From Quisquiliibacterium sp. (GTDB taxonomy: Bacteria; Pseudomonadota; Gammaproteobacteria; Burkholderiales; Burkholderiaceae_E), in the NCBI GenBank assembly GCA_023257915.1, contig JALRBB010000351.1, forward strand, positions 1-5,981: DNA of 5,981 nucleotides, given 5' to 3'. The translations under genes were made by a program, and so were the position numbers. Position 1 is the stretch's first letter. Each line of letters opens with the position of its first letter. Of this stretch, positions 1 to 5,670 are shown piece after piece. The notes beneath the pieces are model-generated. The model was not told the origin of the DNA, ran no database searches, and saw nothing but the letters and a program-made list of their open reading frames with translations.

Positions 1-646
1 CCAGCATCGTTCCGACCAAGGCGCCGCCGATCAGAGCGCCAAGAACAGCGGGTGGTTGGTCGATCTGTCCCATCGTTTTCACGACACCAAGTACACACGC
101 CACGATGCCGAGTGCCGGTAAGGAACCCGCAATGGTGGTGATGGCTGTCGAAGCCTGCATCTCGACGTGGTGATGGGTTTTTAAAGAGGTGTTCATGATC
201 TCCTCGAGAACGTCGGCTTCGACGTTCCCTTGCGAAATCACGATCAAGCGCAGCGGATCGCAGATCGTTTGCAGCAAGGCGTGGTCATGGACGAGCTTCG
301 GGAACTCCCCAAAAATTGGACTGGCATCGGGGTTCTCGACATGAGCTTCCAGCGCCACCACACCTTCTTTTTTGATGACACTCAGCAGCTTGGCCACGGT
401 GATGATCAGTTTGAAATAATCATCCTTCTTGTACTGCGGACCTTTCATGACCTTGATGACGCCGCCCATTGCCGCTTTGAAGGTCGGCAGACTGTTTCCC
501 ATCAAGGCGGCGCCGATCGCAGAACCCGCGATGATCAGCGTTTCAAACGGTGCCGCGTGAATGATTGGGCGCAAATCCCCGCCGTGGAGTACATATCCAC
601 CGAGGACCGCAGCGAAAACTACAACAAGTCCGATGATGAAGAACAT
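1..646 (-). CDS. motA: Flagellar motor stator protein MotA, partial (C-terminus beyond the window)
   Basis: Reading leftward from the ATG at 646-644 gives 215 uninterrupted codons to the window edge. MotA pairs with MotB as the inner-membrane stator that couples ion flow to flagellar rotation. Visible are the first membrane segment with GGYVLHGG (residues about 2-23), a second hydrophobic stretch (about 35-53), and the cytoplasmic loop with ALEAHVENP (98-106). SLPALGIVACVLGVVKTMG (175-193) and the start of the last span (GALIGGALVGT, 203-213) follow. Aligned by eye to E. coli MotA, Lys92 stands where Arg90 is, Glu100 matches Glu98, and Pro177 matches Pro173. The family is about 285 residues, so roughly a quarter is missing. 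The loop and HHHVEMQAS region look closer to alphaproteobacterial-type MotA from memory. No clear Shine-Dalgarno precedes the ATG, and no start codon was found in about 20 codons upstream. Codons are more A/T-ended (13 of the first 30) than in the FAH gene (6 of 30). No motB is visible; it would lie off the left edge. Confidence 0.95.
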   Translation of the reverse strand, partial: MFFIIGLVVVFAAVLGGYVLHGGDLRPIIHAAPFETLIIAGSAIGAALMGNSLPTFKAAMGGVIKVMKGPQYKKDDYFKLIITVAKLLSVIKKEGVVALEAHVENPDASPIFGEFPKLVHDHALLQTICDPLRLIVISQGNVEADVLEEIMNTSLKTHHHVEMQASTAITTIAGSLPALGIVACVLGVVKTMGQIDQPPAVLGALIGGALVGTML

Positions 647-1010
647 GGCACGATGGCGAACTAAGTATGAGTGACAGTCTCTTGCGCAAAACGTACGCGG
701 ATCGACCGTGAAGGGCCCCGGCGTGTTGGCGGCTGGTCAGGTGGCAGTAACGCCAGCGCAACGGCCCACTTTTTTGATCATTCGTCCGATAGTGCGGCTC
801 GTATCCTGACAAATCGATTGCGGGTGTTTGGGGCGCAGGACATTGGGGTTTGGACGCCGTCAAAGACCGAGCGGTCGTTGTACTCGTGCTCGTGGGACTC
901 GTACTGACCGGATTTTTTGCGCACAATCGCGCACCTGGTTATCGCATCGCTCCGGCGCGCAGGCCGACTGTGGTTGCCAACGTTCAATGACCCGACGGAG
1001 ATTGTTTGCA
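647..1010. other. Intergenic region between divergent motA and FAH operon
   Basis: This 364-base gap separates motA (leftward) from the FAH-family gene (rightward) and should hold both promoters. I could not find a convincing sigma-70 or sigma-28 promoter in it. No strong terminator hairpin, tRNA or repeat is apparent. From 647 to 849 I see nothing I can support. From 850 to 990 lies a possible small membrane-peptide ORF, listed separately. A Shine-Dalgarno for the FAH gene sits at 996-1000 (CGGAG). Confidence 0.7.
850..990 (+). CDS. Possible small single-span membrane protein (46 aa, TTG start)
   Basis: The frame opened by a stop at 790-792 runs to a TGA at 988-990. From a TTG at 850, preceded by AGGA at 837-840 (spacing 9), it encodes 46 residues. 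A short charged N-terminus (DAVKDRA, residues 2-8) is followed by a very hydrophobic run (VVVLVLVGLVLTGFFA, about 9-24) long enough for one membrane span. A basic tail follows (HNRAPGYRIAPARRPTVV, about 25-42). The charge and hydrophobicity pattern is protein-like and unlike the arginine-rich shadow frames nearby. There is no ATG or GTG start at the right place, and I recognise no family. It ends 20 bases before the FAH start, so it could be a leader gene of that operon, or a degraded gene end. It may also be chance, because GTN/CTN-rich DNA easily gives such a run. Confidence 0.3.
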   Translation: MDAVKDRAVVVLVLVGLVLTGFFAHNRAPGYRIAPARRPTVVANVQ

Positions 1011-1796
1011 ATGCGCTGGATCCGCTATTCGACCCCCGGCAACGCGCCGGCCTATGGCCTGATGCATGGCGACCTGATCGAACCGGTCGATGGCGATCCG
1101 TTTGACGGCTGGAAGCCGACCGGGCGATCGCTGGCCCTGACGGACGTGAAGATCGAAGTGCCGGTGGTGCCGCGCACCTTTTACGCGGCCGGTCTGAACT
1201 ACACCGCGCATGTGAAAGAGGTTGGGGTGGCGCTGGGCATGAGTCTGCCGACCCAGCCCGACATGGGCTATCGCGCGACCAATGCGCTGATCGCACAGGG
1301 TGAGGACATCATCGTGCCGGCGGACGCCACCGAGGCGGTGCAGTACGAGGGCGAACTGGTTGTAGTGATTGGCCGCAAGGCCAAGCACCTGCGCGAAGAG
1401 GATGCGCTGTCCTGCGTGCTCGGCTACACGATCGGCAACGACGTCAGCGAGCGAACCTGGCAGAAGTCGGACCGCACCTTCTGGCGCTCGAAGAACACCG
1501 ACACCTTCAAGCCGATGGGTCCGTGGATCGAGACCGAGGTCGATCTGGACGCCCTGCGCACCGAGGTTCGCGTCAACGGCGAGGTCAAGACGCAGTTTCG
1601 CACCAACGAGATGCTGTTCGGCATCGCGCGCTATCTGAGTACGATGACCCGCTATCTCACCTTGTACCCCGGCGACGTGGTCTGGATGGGCACCGACGGC
1701 GTGTCTCCGAACCTGGTGCATGGGGATCTGGTCGAGGTGTCGATCAGCGGCATCGGAACCTTGCGCAATCGGGTGGTTCGCGAAGGACAGGTCTGA
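1011..1796 (+). CDS. Fumarylacetoacetate hydrolase (FAH) family protein
   Basis: This 261-residue cytoplasmic enzyme belongs to the FAH superfamily: metal-dependent C-C hydrolases, oxaloacetate-type decarboxylases and isomerases acting on 2-oxo- or enol-acids from aromatic and amino-acid breakdown. Visible landmarks are an N-terminal lid region (1-50), FYAAGLNYTAHVKE (57-70), and the acidic metal-ligand pair in YEGELVVVIG (Glu113, Glu115). The third ligand is Asp144 in GYTIGNDVSER (138-148). Lys161 and Asp164 lie in the SKNTDTFKPMGPW segment (160-172), and PGDVVWMGTDG (220-230) is near the end. Many relatives have GTP where this one has GTD, which may mark a subgroup. The ATG at 1011 is chosen because CGGAG at 996-1000 precedes it and homology starts there; the frame is open back to an ATG at 828, but that stretch is not protein-like. 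It is first of four same-strand genes and ends 23 bases before the AbrB-like gene. The substrate cannot be read from sequence. Hydrolase, decarboxylase and isomerase roles are all possible. Confidence 0.92.
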   Translation: MRWIRYSTPGNAPAYGLMHGDLIEPVDGDPFDGWKPTGRSLALTDVKIEVPVVPRTFYAAGLNYTAHVKEVGVALGMSLPTQPDMGYRATNALIAQGEDIIVPADATEAVQYEGELVVVIGRKAKHLREEDALSCVLGYTIGNDVSERTWQKSDRTFWRSKNTDTFKPMGPWIETEVDLDALRTEVRVNGEVKTQFRTNEMLFGIARYLSTMTRYLTLYPGDVVWMGTDGVSPNLVHGDLVEVSISGIGTLRNRVVREGQV

Positions 1797-1819
1797 CTTC
1801 GACCCGAGGCTCGGCCAAC

Positions 1820-2902
1820 ATGGTCCGCATGCGCGGCTTCGCGCTCACGCTGGTGATCGGGTTGCCGGCCGGCTGGTTGTGCGCATGGCTTAACGCACCA
1901 TTGCCCTGGTTGATCGGGCCTCTGGTTGCCAGCGCGTTGGCCAGCGGGGGCGGTGTCGCGCTGTACGGTCCGCGTAGCACCCGTGCCGCCGGGCAGTGGG
2001 CGATCGGCGCGGCGCTTGGCCTGTACTTCACCCCGGAGGCGGTCGAGCGCATCAGCCAGCTCTGGTTGCCGATCCTGTTCGCGATCGTCTGGTCGGTACT
2101 GATCGGCATGTTCTGTGCCTGGATGATGCGCCGCTATACCGATGCCGATCCGGCGACCGCGTTTTTCGCCGGCGCAGTTGGCAGCGCGTCCGAAATGGCG
2201 TTGCAGGGCGAGCGCAATGGCGGACGGGTCGAGACGATTGCGGCGGTGCACAGCCTGCGAATCATGATGGTCGTGATCATTCTGCCGTTCGCATTTCGCT
2301 GGCTCGACATTCATGGTCAGGACCTGTTCCAGCCGGCTGCCTCCAGCGTGCAGCCGGCCTCGCTGGCGTGGCTGGTCGTGGCGACGCTCTCGGCCGGTGT
2401 CTTGATGCGCCTGTCGCGTTCGCCGAGCGCCTGGGTGATGGGCCCGCTAATCGCGAGCGTCGCGCTGACCTCGACCGGACTGGTCTCCACGGCAATGCCT
2501 TCTTGGGTTGTCAACACCGGGCAGGTCTTCATCGGCATCGGGCTCGGTACCCGTTTCGCGCCCGGATTTCTGCGCCGCGCGCCGCGACTGTTCGCGGTCG
2601 CCAGCCTGTCGACGCTGGCGGCAATCCTGCTGTCCTCGTTGTTCGGCGCGGCGCTTGCTCGCCTGTGCGCCATCGCACCGGCAACGATGGTGCTGGCCAC
2701 CGCCCCGGGCGGCATCGCGGAAATGAGCCTGACCGCCAAGGTGCTCCGGCTCGGGGTGCCGATCGTGACGATCTTTCATGTGACCCGGATGGCGGCGCTG
2801 GTGTTGCTGCTCGGCAGCGTCTATCGTCGGATGGCGCACTGGCGCGGTTGGCCGCGCGAGCCGCGTCAGCCCAGGAAAACCACCGGAGACGACAATGACT
2901 GA
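1820..2902 (+). CDS. AbrB family (PF05145) duplicated integral membrane protein
   Basis: This 360-residue polytopic inner-membrane protein matches the Gram-negative AbrB family (PF05145; duplication TIGR03082), often mislabelled 'ammonia monooxygenase' or 'AbrB regulator'. It is unrelated to the Bacillus DNA-binding AbrB. Biochemical function is unsettled; transport is the usual guess. The internal duplication is plain to see. APLPWLIGPLVAS (26-38) matches SPSAWVMGPLIAS (201-213). AGQWAIGAALGLYFTPE (57-73) matches TGQVFIGIGLGTRFAPG (233-249). DPATAFFAGAVGSASEMAL (110-128) matches APATMVLATAPGGIAEMSL (286-304). Each is followed by a conserved His/Arg segment (VHSLR at 143-147, FHVTR at 319-323). 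A charged cytoplasmic-type tail (338-360) ends it. The start at 1820 follows CGAGG at 1805-1809; an ATG at 1829 is a nearby alternative. The frame is open upstream to 1523 only as a shadow of the FAH gene. Its end overlaps the thioesterase start by 8 bases, suggesting translational coupling. Being between two enzymes suggests it moves their substrate or product (inference). Confidence 0.88.
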   Translation: MVRMRGFALTLVIGLPAGWLCAWLNAPLPWLIGPLVASALASGGGVALYGPRSTRAAGQWAIGAALGLYFTPEAVERISQLWLPILFAIVWSVLIGMFCAWMMRRYTDADPATAFFAGAVGSASEMALQGERNGGRVETIAAVHSLRIMMVVIILPFAFRWLDIHGQDLFQPAASSVQPASLAWLVVATLSAGVLMRLSRSPSAWVMGPLIASVALTSTGLVSTAMPSWVVNTGQVFIGIGLGTRFAPGFLRRAPRLFAVASLSTLAAILLSSLFGAALARLCAIAPATMVLATAPGGIAEMSLTAKVLRLGVPIVTIFHVTRMAALVLLLGSVYRRMAHWRGWPREPRQPRKTTGDDND

Positions 2903-3332
2903 TGCGAAGCAGACCCAGGGTGAGCAGGTGCTGCGAACAATGGCGCAGGGTTGGCTTGCCGAACTGTTCGCGCCCTGGGTTCAGGAGCTGCGCCTGATGC
3001 CCGAGCGAATTCTTCCCGGCGAGGCACATTTGCGCCTGCCATTCGACGCAAAGCTGTGCCGGGTGGGCGGCACGATCTGCGGGCAGGCCTTGATGTCGGC
3101 TGCCGACACCGCGATGGTGATTGCGATCAGCGCCCAGCTCGGCGAGTTTCGTCCGATGACCACGGTGAACCTGAACACCGCCTTCATGCGCGCGGTGTCC
3201 AACGACGATGTGCTCGTGCTTGCACGGGTGCTCAAGCCTGGACGCACGATGTGCTTCGGGCAGATCGACATGTTCTCGGCAGGTGACGCAAAGCTGGTTG
3301 CCCAGGTGACCACAACGTACGCCATGCTCTAG
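2895..3332 (+). CDS. PaaI-like hotdog-fold thioesterase
   Basis: This 145-residue protein has the size and pattern of PaaI/4HBT-type hotdog thioesterases, which cleave acyl-CoA thioesters in the cytoplasm, usually as tetramers. The diagnostic stretch is RVGGTICGQALMSAADTAM (56-74), with Asp71 at the position of the PaaI catalytic aspartate. MTTVNLNTAFMRAV (88-101) forms the typical central strand, then a GR turn (116-117), and LVAQVTTTYAML closes the protein (134-145). The His of the classical HGG motif is replaced by Cys62-Gly-Gln. This fits a PaaI subgroup that usually reads GGTISG here, so an active enzyme is likely but not certain. Helix 1 (about 8-30) caps the fold. The ATG at 2895 lies within the end of the AbrB-like gene and has GGAG at 2885-2888, spacing 6. 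The overlap ties its translation to the membrane protein. A role in releasing acid from a CoA intermediate of the same pathway is inferred. The acyl group is unknown. Confidence 0.85.
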   Translation: MTDAKQTQGEQVLRTMAQGWLAELFAPWVQELRLMPERILPGEAHLRLPFDAKLCRVGGTICGQALMSAADTAMVIAISAQLGEFRPMTTVNLNTAFMRAVSNDDVLVLARVLKPGRTMCFGQIDMFSAGDAKLVAQVTTTYAML

Positions 3333-3398
3333 CCGCGATCGTGAGCTCGCCGATACACTGCGCGCTGGATTGAAACGAGAACCACGGGAGTTACAGTC

Positions 3399-4163
3399 AT
3401 GGCATCACTCGATGGGCAGGTTGCGTGGATTACCGGGGGCGGCACCGGAATCGGACTGGAGAGCGCAAAAACCTTGGCTGCGCGCGGTGCCAGCGTGGTG
3501 ATCTCAGGCAGACGCCAGGCCGAGCTCGACGCGGCGGTCCATGCGATGCGTGGGCAAGGTTGGAAGGCGAGTGCAGCGGTGTTGGATGTGTCGGATGCGC
3601 AAGCCGTGACGCGGGTCGCCAGCCAGATCGTTGATGAGCACGGCCGCATCGACCTGCTGGTGTGCTCGGCCGGCACCAATGTGCCAAACCGGTTCTGGCA
3701 GACGCTCACCCCGGAGGCGTTCGCCAAGGTGACCGCGATCAACCTGAACGGGGTCGCCTTTTGTGCCGGCGCGGTGCTGCCTGCGATGCGGGTGGCCGGG
3801 CGCGGCACGATCATCGTCGTGTCGTCCTGGGCCGGATGGCGTTATATCTCGTTCACCGGCGCCGGCTATGGCGCGACCAAGCAGGGATTGTCACCGCTGG
3901 TGGAGAGTCTGAACGACCAGGAGGGCCGCAACGGCATTCGCGCCACGCTGCTGTGTCCGGGCGAGGTTGCCACGCCGATTCTGCGCACCCGGCCGGTTCC
4001 ACCGCCGGAAGAGGACATTGCACGCATGCTCAAACCCGAGGATGTCGCCGACGCGATCGCCTACGTGGCTGAGGCGCCGGCGCATGTGTGCCTGAACGAA
4101 ATCGTGATCAGCCCCACCTGGAACCGGATCTACATGGGGGCGCCGGATCTCAAGCCGCGCTGA
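3399..4163 (+). CDS. Short-chain dehydrogenase/reductase (SDR), classical type
   Basis: This 254-residue NAD(P)-dependent oxidoreductase of the classical SDR family interconverts an alcohol and a carbonyl. The Rossmann glycine motif TGGGTGIG is at 12-19. SGRR (36-39) ends the second strand; its basic residues suggest NADPH rather than NADH (inference). LDVSD (62-66) binds adenine. The usual NNAG is CSAG here (89-92). The catalytic set is Asn115 (INLNG), Ser143 (VVSSWAG), Tyr157 and Lys161 (YGATK). The Ser-Tyr spacing is 14 residues, one more than in E. coli FabG (S138, Y151). CPGEVATPI (186-194) contacts the nicotinamide, and NEIVISPTWNR (233-243) closes the fold. The start at 3399 follows CGGGAG at 3385-3390. 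It lies 66 bases after the thioesterase stop, with no clear terminator between, so it may share the operon or have its own promoter. The substrate is unknown; a hydroxyacyl or ring-derived alcohol would fit the neighbours. Confidence 0.92.
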   Translation: MASLDGQVAWITGGGTGIGLESAKTLAARGASVVISGRRQAELDAAVHAMRGQGWKASAAVLDVSDAQAVTRVASQIVDEHGRIDLLVCSAGTNVPNRFWQTLTPEAFAKVTAINLNGVAFCAGAVLPAMRVAGRGTIIVVSSWAGWRYISFTGAGYGATKQGLSPLVESLNDQEGRNGIRATLLCPGEVATPILRTRPVPPPEEDIARMLKPEDVADAIAYVAEAPAHVCLNEIVISPTWNRIYMGAPDLKPR

Positions 4164-4212
4164 GGCTGGTCACTGACGCCGCGCGGTCTCGCGCCACGCG
4201 GCGCTCAGCGCG
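4156..4212. terminator. Nested inverted repeat between convergent genes, likely bidirectional terminator
   Basis: The outer arms CGCGCTGAG (4156-4164) and CTCAGCGCG (4204-4212) are perfect 9-base complements. Inside them, CGCCGCG (4177-4183) and CGCGGCG (4197-4203) pair perfectly over 7 bases around a 13-base loop, leaving a one-sided 12-base bulge at 4165-4176. The SDR stop (4161-4163) is in the left arm and the stop of the minus-strand gene (4205-4207) is in the right arm. The symmetric position between convergent genes fits termination in both directions. There is no following T-tract on either side, so it is not a textbook intrinsic terminator. Confidence 0.45.
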
Positions 4213-5464
4213 CTTCGGTCGGAATCGCCGCCGCGATCAGCGCCTGCCAGTCATCGTCGCTGGCCGGCCCGCGACGCGGCCCGCCTTCTGCGAGGCGTCT
4301 GAGGATCTGGGTCAGGTGCCAGGTTGGTGGTTGTCCAAGCGCCTCCGGGCTTTCGCGCCAGAGCCGGCGGATCAGGTTGTCATCGACCGCAAAGCGCTGT
4401 GCGATCGCCTCGATGATCAGCCGATCCTGGCCGGCATCGATCGCGCGTTGCAGCACCGCAGCCCAGCGGGCGGCATGGCTGCTTTCGTTGCGCGCGGCAA
4501 GCGCGCGCAGATCCAGCGTCCTGGTCTGACTGGGATCTGTGGCGCCCAGCCTGCCAGCCTGCATCGCGTCATCGAGATTCCGGCAAGGCGCCTCGTCGCG
4601 GCGCGTCTCGTCCGGCTGCGCGCCGCTGATCGCATGCAGCCATGCGGCCTGCTGCGGGACCAAGGCTTCGGCGAAGAAGCTGGCCAGGCCCGGCAGTCGG
4701 GTCAGCACATGTGCACGAGGTGCCGCATGGCGAAGGTCCAGGCGCAGCCAGTTGTAGCAACCCAGGTGTTTGCCTACACCGGTGCGCGCCAGCTTGGCCA
4801 TCGTGACCGGATCGAGCGCGGACTCGAGCAGCGCGCCAATCCGCTGCTCGACGCTGGTTTCGCGCAATTCGACCGAGCGCAGCACCCGTCCGTAGAGCTC
4901 GACGTCGATCAGCTTGTCCTTGAGCGCCTGACGCAGGCTCATCATGAGATCGGGGTAGCGCGACTCGCGAGAGAACAGCGACGCGGGGACCAGCGGTTCG
5001 AGCCGGTGTTCCACATCCAGGTGTTTGCCCCAGTCAGCCTCGCGTCTGGGCAGCACCGTCAGCATCTGCTGAGCAAGGGCCGCGAACAGCGTGTCGAGCA
5101 ATTCGGGTTGCTGCTGCACTTCGGCGCCCAGCAGCTCAACCAGCAGGCGCAGCGTCTGGTCGCTGAGCAGGCCGCGAAAATCGTAGACCAGTCCGTCGCT
5201 GTCGACGCCGATGAAGCGCGCGTTCAGGCCCCAGCTACGGGTGAGTTGCGCAAAGATCGGGTTGGCCAGCAGCGACAGTCGGGAAGCGATTGGCGGCAGC
5301 AGCAGGAACAGCTGCCAGTCGGAGGACGGATTGCGCCAGACGAGCGCACGGGAACTGCCGCGGTAGATGCCTGCCAGATGGGCCAGCTCCGGGCCGACGA
5401 CACCGGCGTCGAGAAGATCTTCGTCGACCGGATGCGCATCAACCCGCAGCGCGTCGAAATCCAT
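4205..5464 (-). CDS. Unrecognised 419-residue protein
   Basis: I do not recognise this family. The reading frame is convincing: 419 residues with G/C-ended codons, balanced composition and no low-complexity runs. It looks soluble and largely alpha-helical, with no signal peptide; the most hydrophobic stretch is LFLLLPPIASRLSLL at 52-66. A VDSDGLVYDFRGLL segment (87-100) looks like a short strand pair, followed by leucine-rich helices (103-138). A region rich in Arg, Glu and Leu (about 160-235) has a helical-bundle look. Two local landmarks are GKHLGCYNWLRLDL at mid-protein and a C-terminal block with RLWRESP (367-373) and PPTWHL (379-384), the kind of aromatic pattern conserved in families. 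The ATG at 5464 is 15 bases after the stop of the small membrane gene, with a weak GAGG upstream. It is last of the minus-strand trio. A longer open frame on the opposite strand is a shadow. Function is not assignable. Confidence 0.8.
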   Translation of the reverse strand: MDFDALRVDAHPVDEDLLDAGVVGPELAHLAGIYRGSSRALVWRNPSSDWQLFLLLPPIASRLSLLANPIFAQLTRSWGLNARFIGVDSDGLVYDFRGLLSDQTLRLLVELLGAEVQQQPELLDTLFAALAQQMLTVLPRREADWGKHLDVEHRLEPLVPASLFSRESRYPDLMMSLRQALKDKLIDVELYGRVLRSVELRETSVEQRIGALLESALDPVTMAKLARTGVGKHLGCYNWLRLDLRHAAPRAHVLTRLPGLASFFAEALVPQQAAWLHAISGAQPDETRRDEAPCRNLDDAMQAGRLGATDPSQTRTLDLRALAARNESSHAARWAAVLQRAIDAGQDRLIIEAIAQRFAVDDNLIRRLWRESPEALGQPPTWHLTQILRRLAEGGPRRGPASDDDWQALIAAAIPTEAR

Positions 5465-5479
5465 GGCGCCAGGCGCCTC

Positions 5480-5656
5480 TTAGTCGGCGCGTTTGGCCAG
5501 GATCAGCAGGCCGCCCCCGAACACGAATAGCGCTGCTGCCAGCAGCGTGCGGCCGGCCGAGCCACGCCAAAAGGCCTCGGCAGCGAACAGCAGGCCGGCG
5601 CTCATCAGCAGGCGGGCGGTGCCGGCGGTGCGTTGGGCGGGACTGAGCTGAGTCAT
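5480..5656 (-). CDS. Small two-span membrane protein, 58 aa
   Basis: From the ATG at 5656-5654 to the TAA at 5482-5480 this frame encodes 58 residues. A polar N-terminus (MTQLSPAQRTAGTAR, 1-15) precedes a first hydrophobic segment (LLMSAGLLFAAEAFW, 16-30). A short basic turn (RGSAGR, 31-36) leads to a second segment (TLLAAALFVFGGGLLILA, 37-54), and it ends KRAD. This predicts a helical hairpin in the inner membrane. Its Shine-Dalgarno (GAGG, 5672-5669) overlaps the stop codon of the MOSC gene, and only 14 bases separate the two genes. The unrecognised 419-residue gene follows after 15 bases. That spacing and the good codon use make it a real gene. I recognise no family and assign no function; such small proteins often assist or anchor a partner. 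Confidence 0.75.
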   Translation of the reverse strand: MTQLSPAQRTAGTARLLMSAGLLFAAEAFWRGSAGRTLLAAALFVFGGGLLILAKRAD

Positions 5657-5670
5657 GGTTCGACTTTACC

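Noticed and set aside
230..664. Plus-strand ORF of 144 residues opposite motA
   Set aside because: It is antisense to a clear MotA frame and rich in His/Asp/Arg with no recognisable pattern.
785..792. Sigma-28-like -10 (TCCGATAG) upstream of the FAH operon
   Set aside because: There is no matching -35 element at the right distance, and it points away from motA.
786..812. Possible motA promoter on the minus strand (TTGTCA, 15-base spacer, TATCGG)
   Set aside because: The spacer is short, the -10 is weak and it lies about 140 bases from the start; too common by chance.
671..907. Plus-strand ORF of 78 residues in the motA-FAH gap
   Set aside because: It has no ribosome site, family or protein-like pattern. 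The neighbouring frame at 850-990 is more credible.
828..1010. Upstream extension of the FAH-family gene to an ATG at 828
   Set aside because: The added 61 residues are Arg/Cys-rich and unlike FAH N-termini. The ATG at 1011 has a ribosome site and matches where the family begins.
1523..1819. Upstream extension of the AbrB-like gene
   Set aside because: It overlaps the FAH coding region in another frame and gives an Arg/Gly-rich sequence with no membrane character. The ATG at 1820 has a Shine-Dalgarno.
1996..2898. A 300-residue plus-strand frame within the AbrB-like gene
   Set aside because: It is an Arg/Gly/Ala-rich shadow frame of the high-GC membrane protein gene.
4088..5530. A 480-residue open frame on the plus strand, longer than the minus-strand gene opposite it
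   Set aside because: It is Gln/Arg-rich with no domain pattern, starts inside the SDR gene and runs past the end of the opposing gene. The minus frame has normal codon bias, an operon context and a sensible start.
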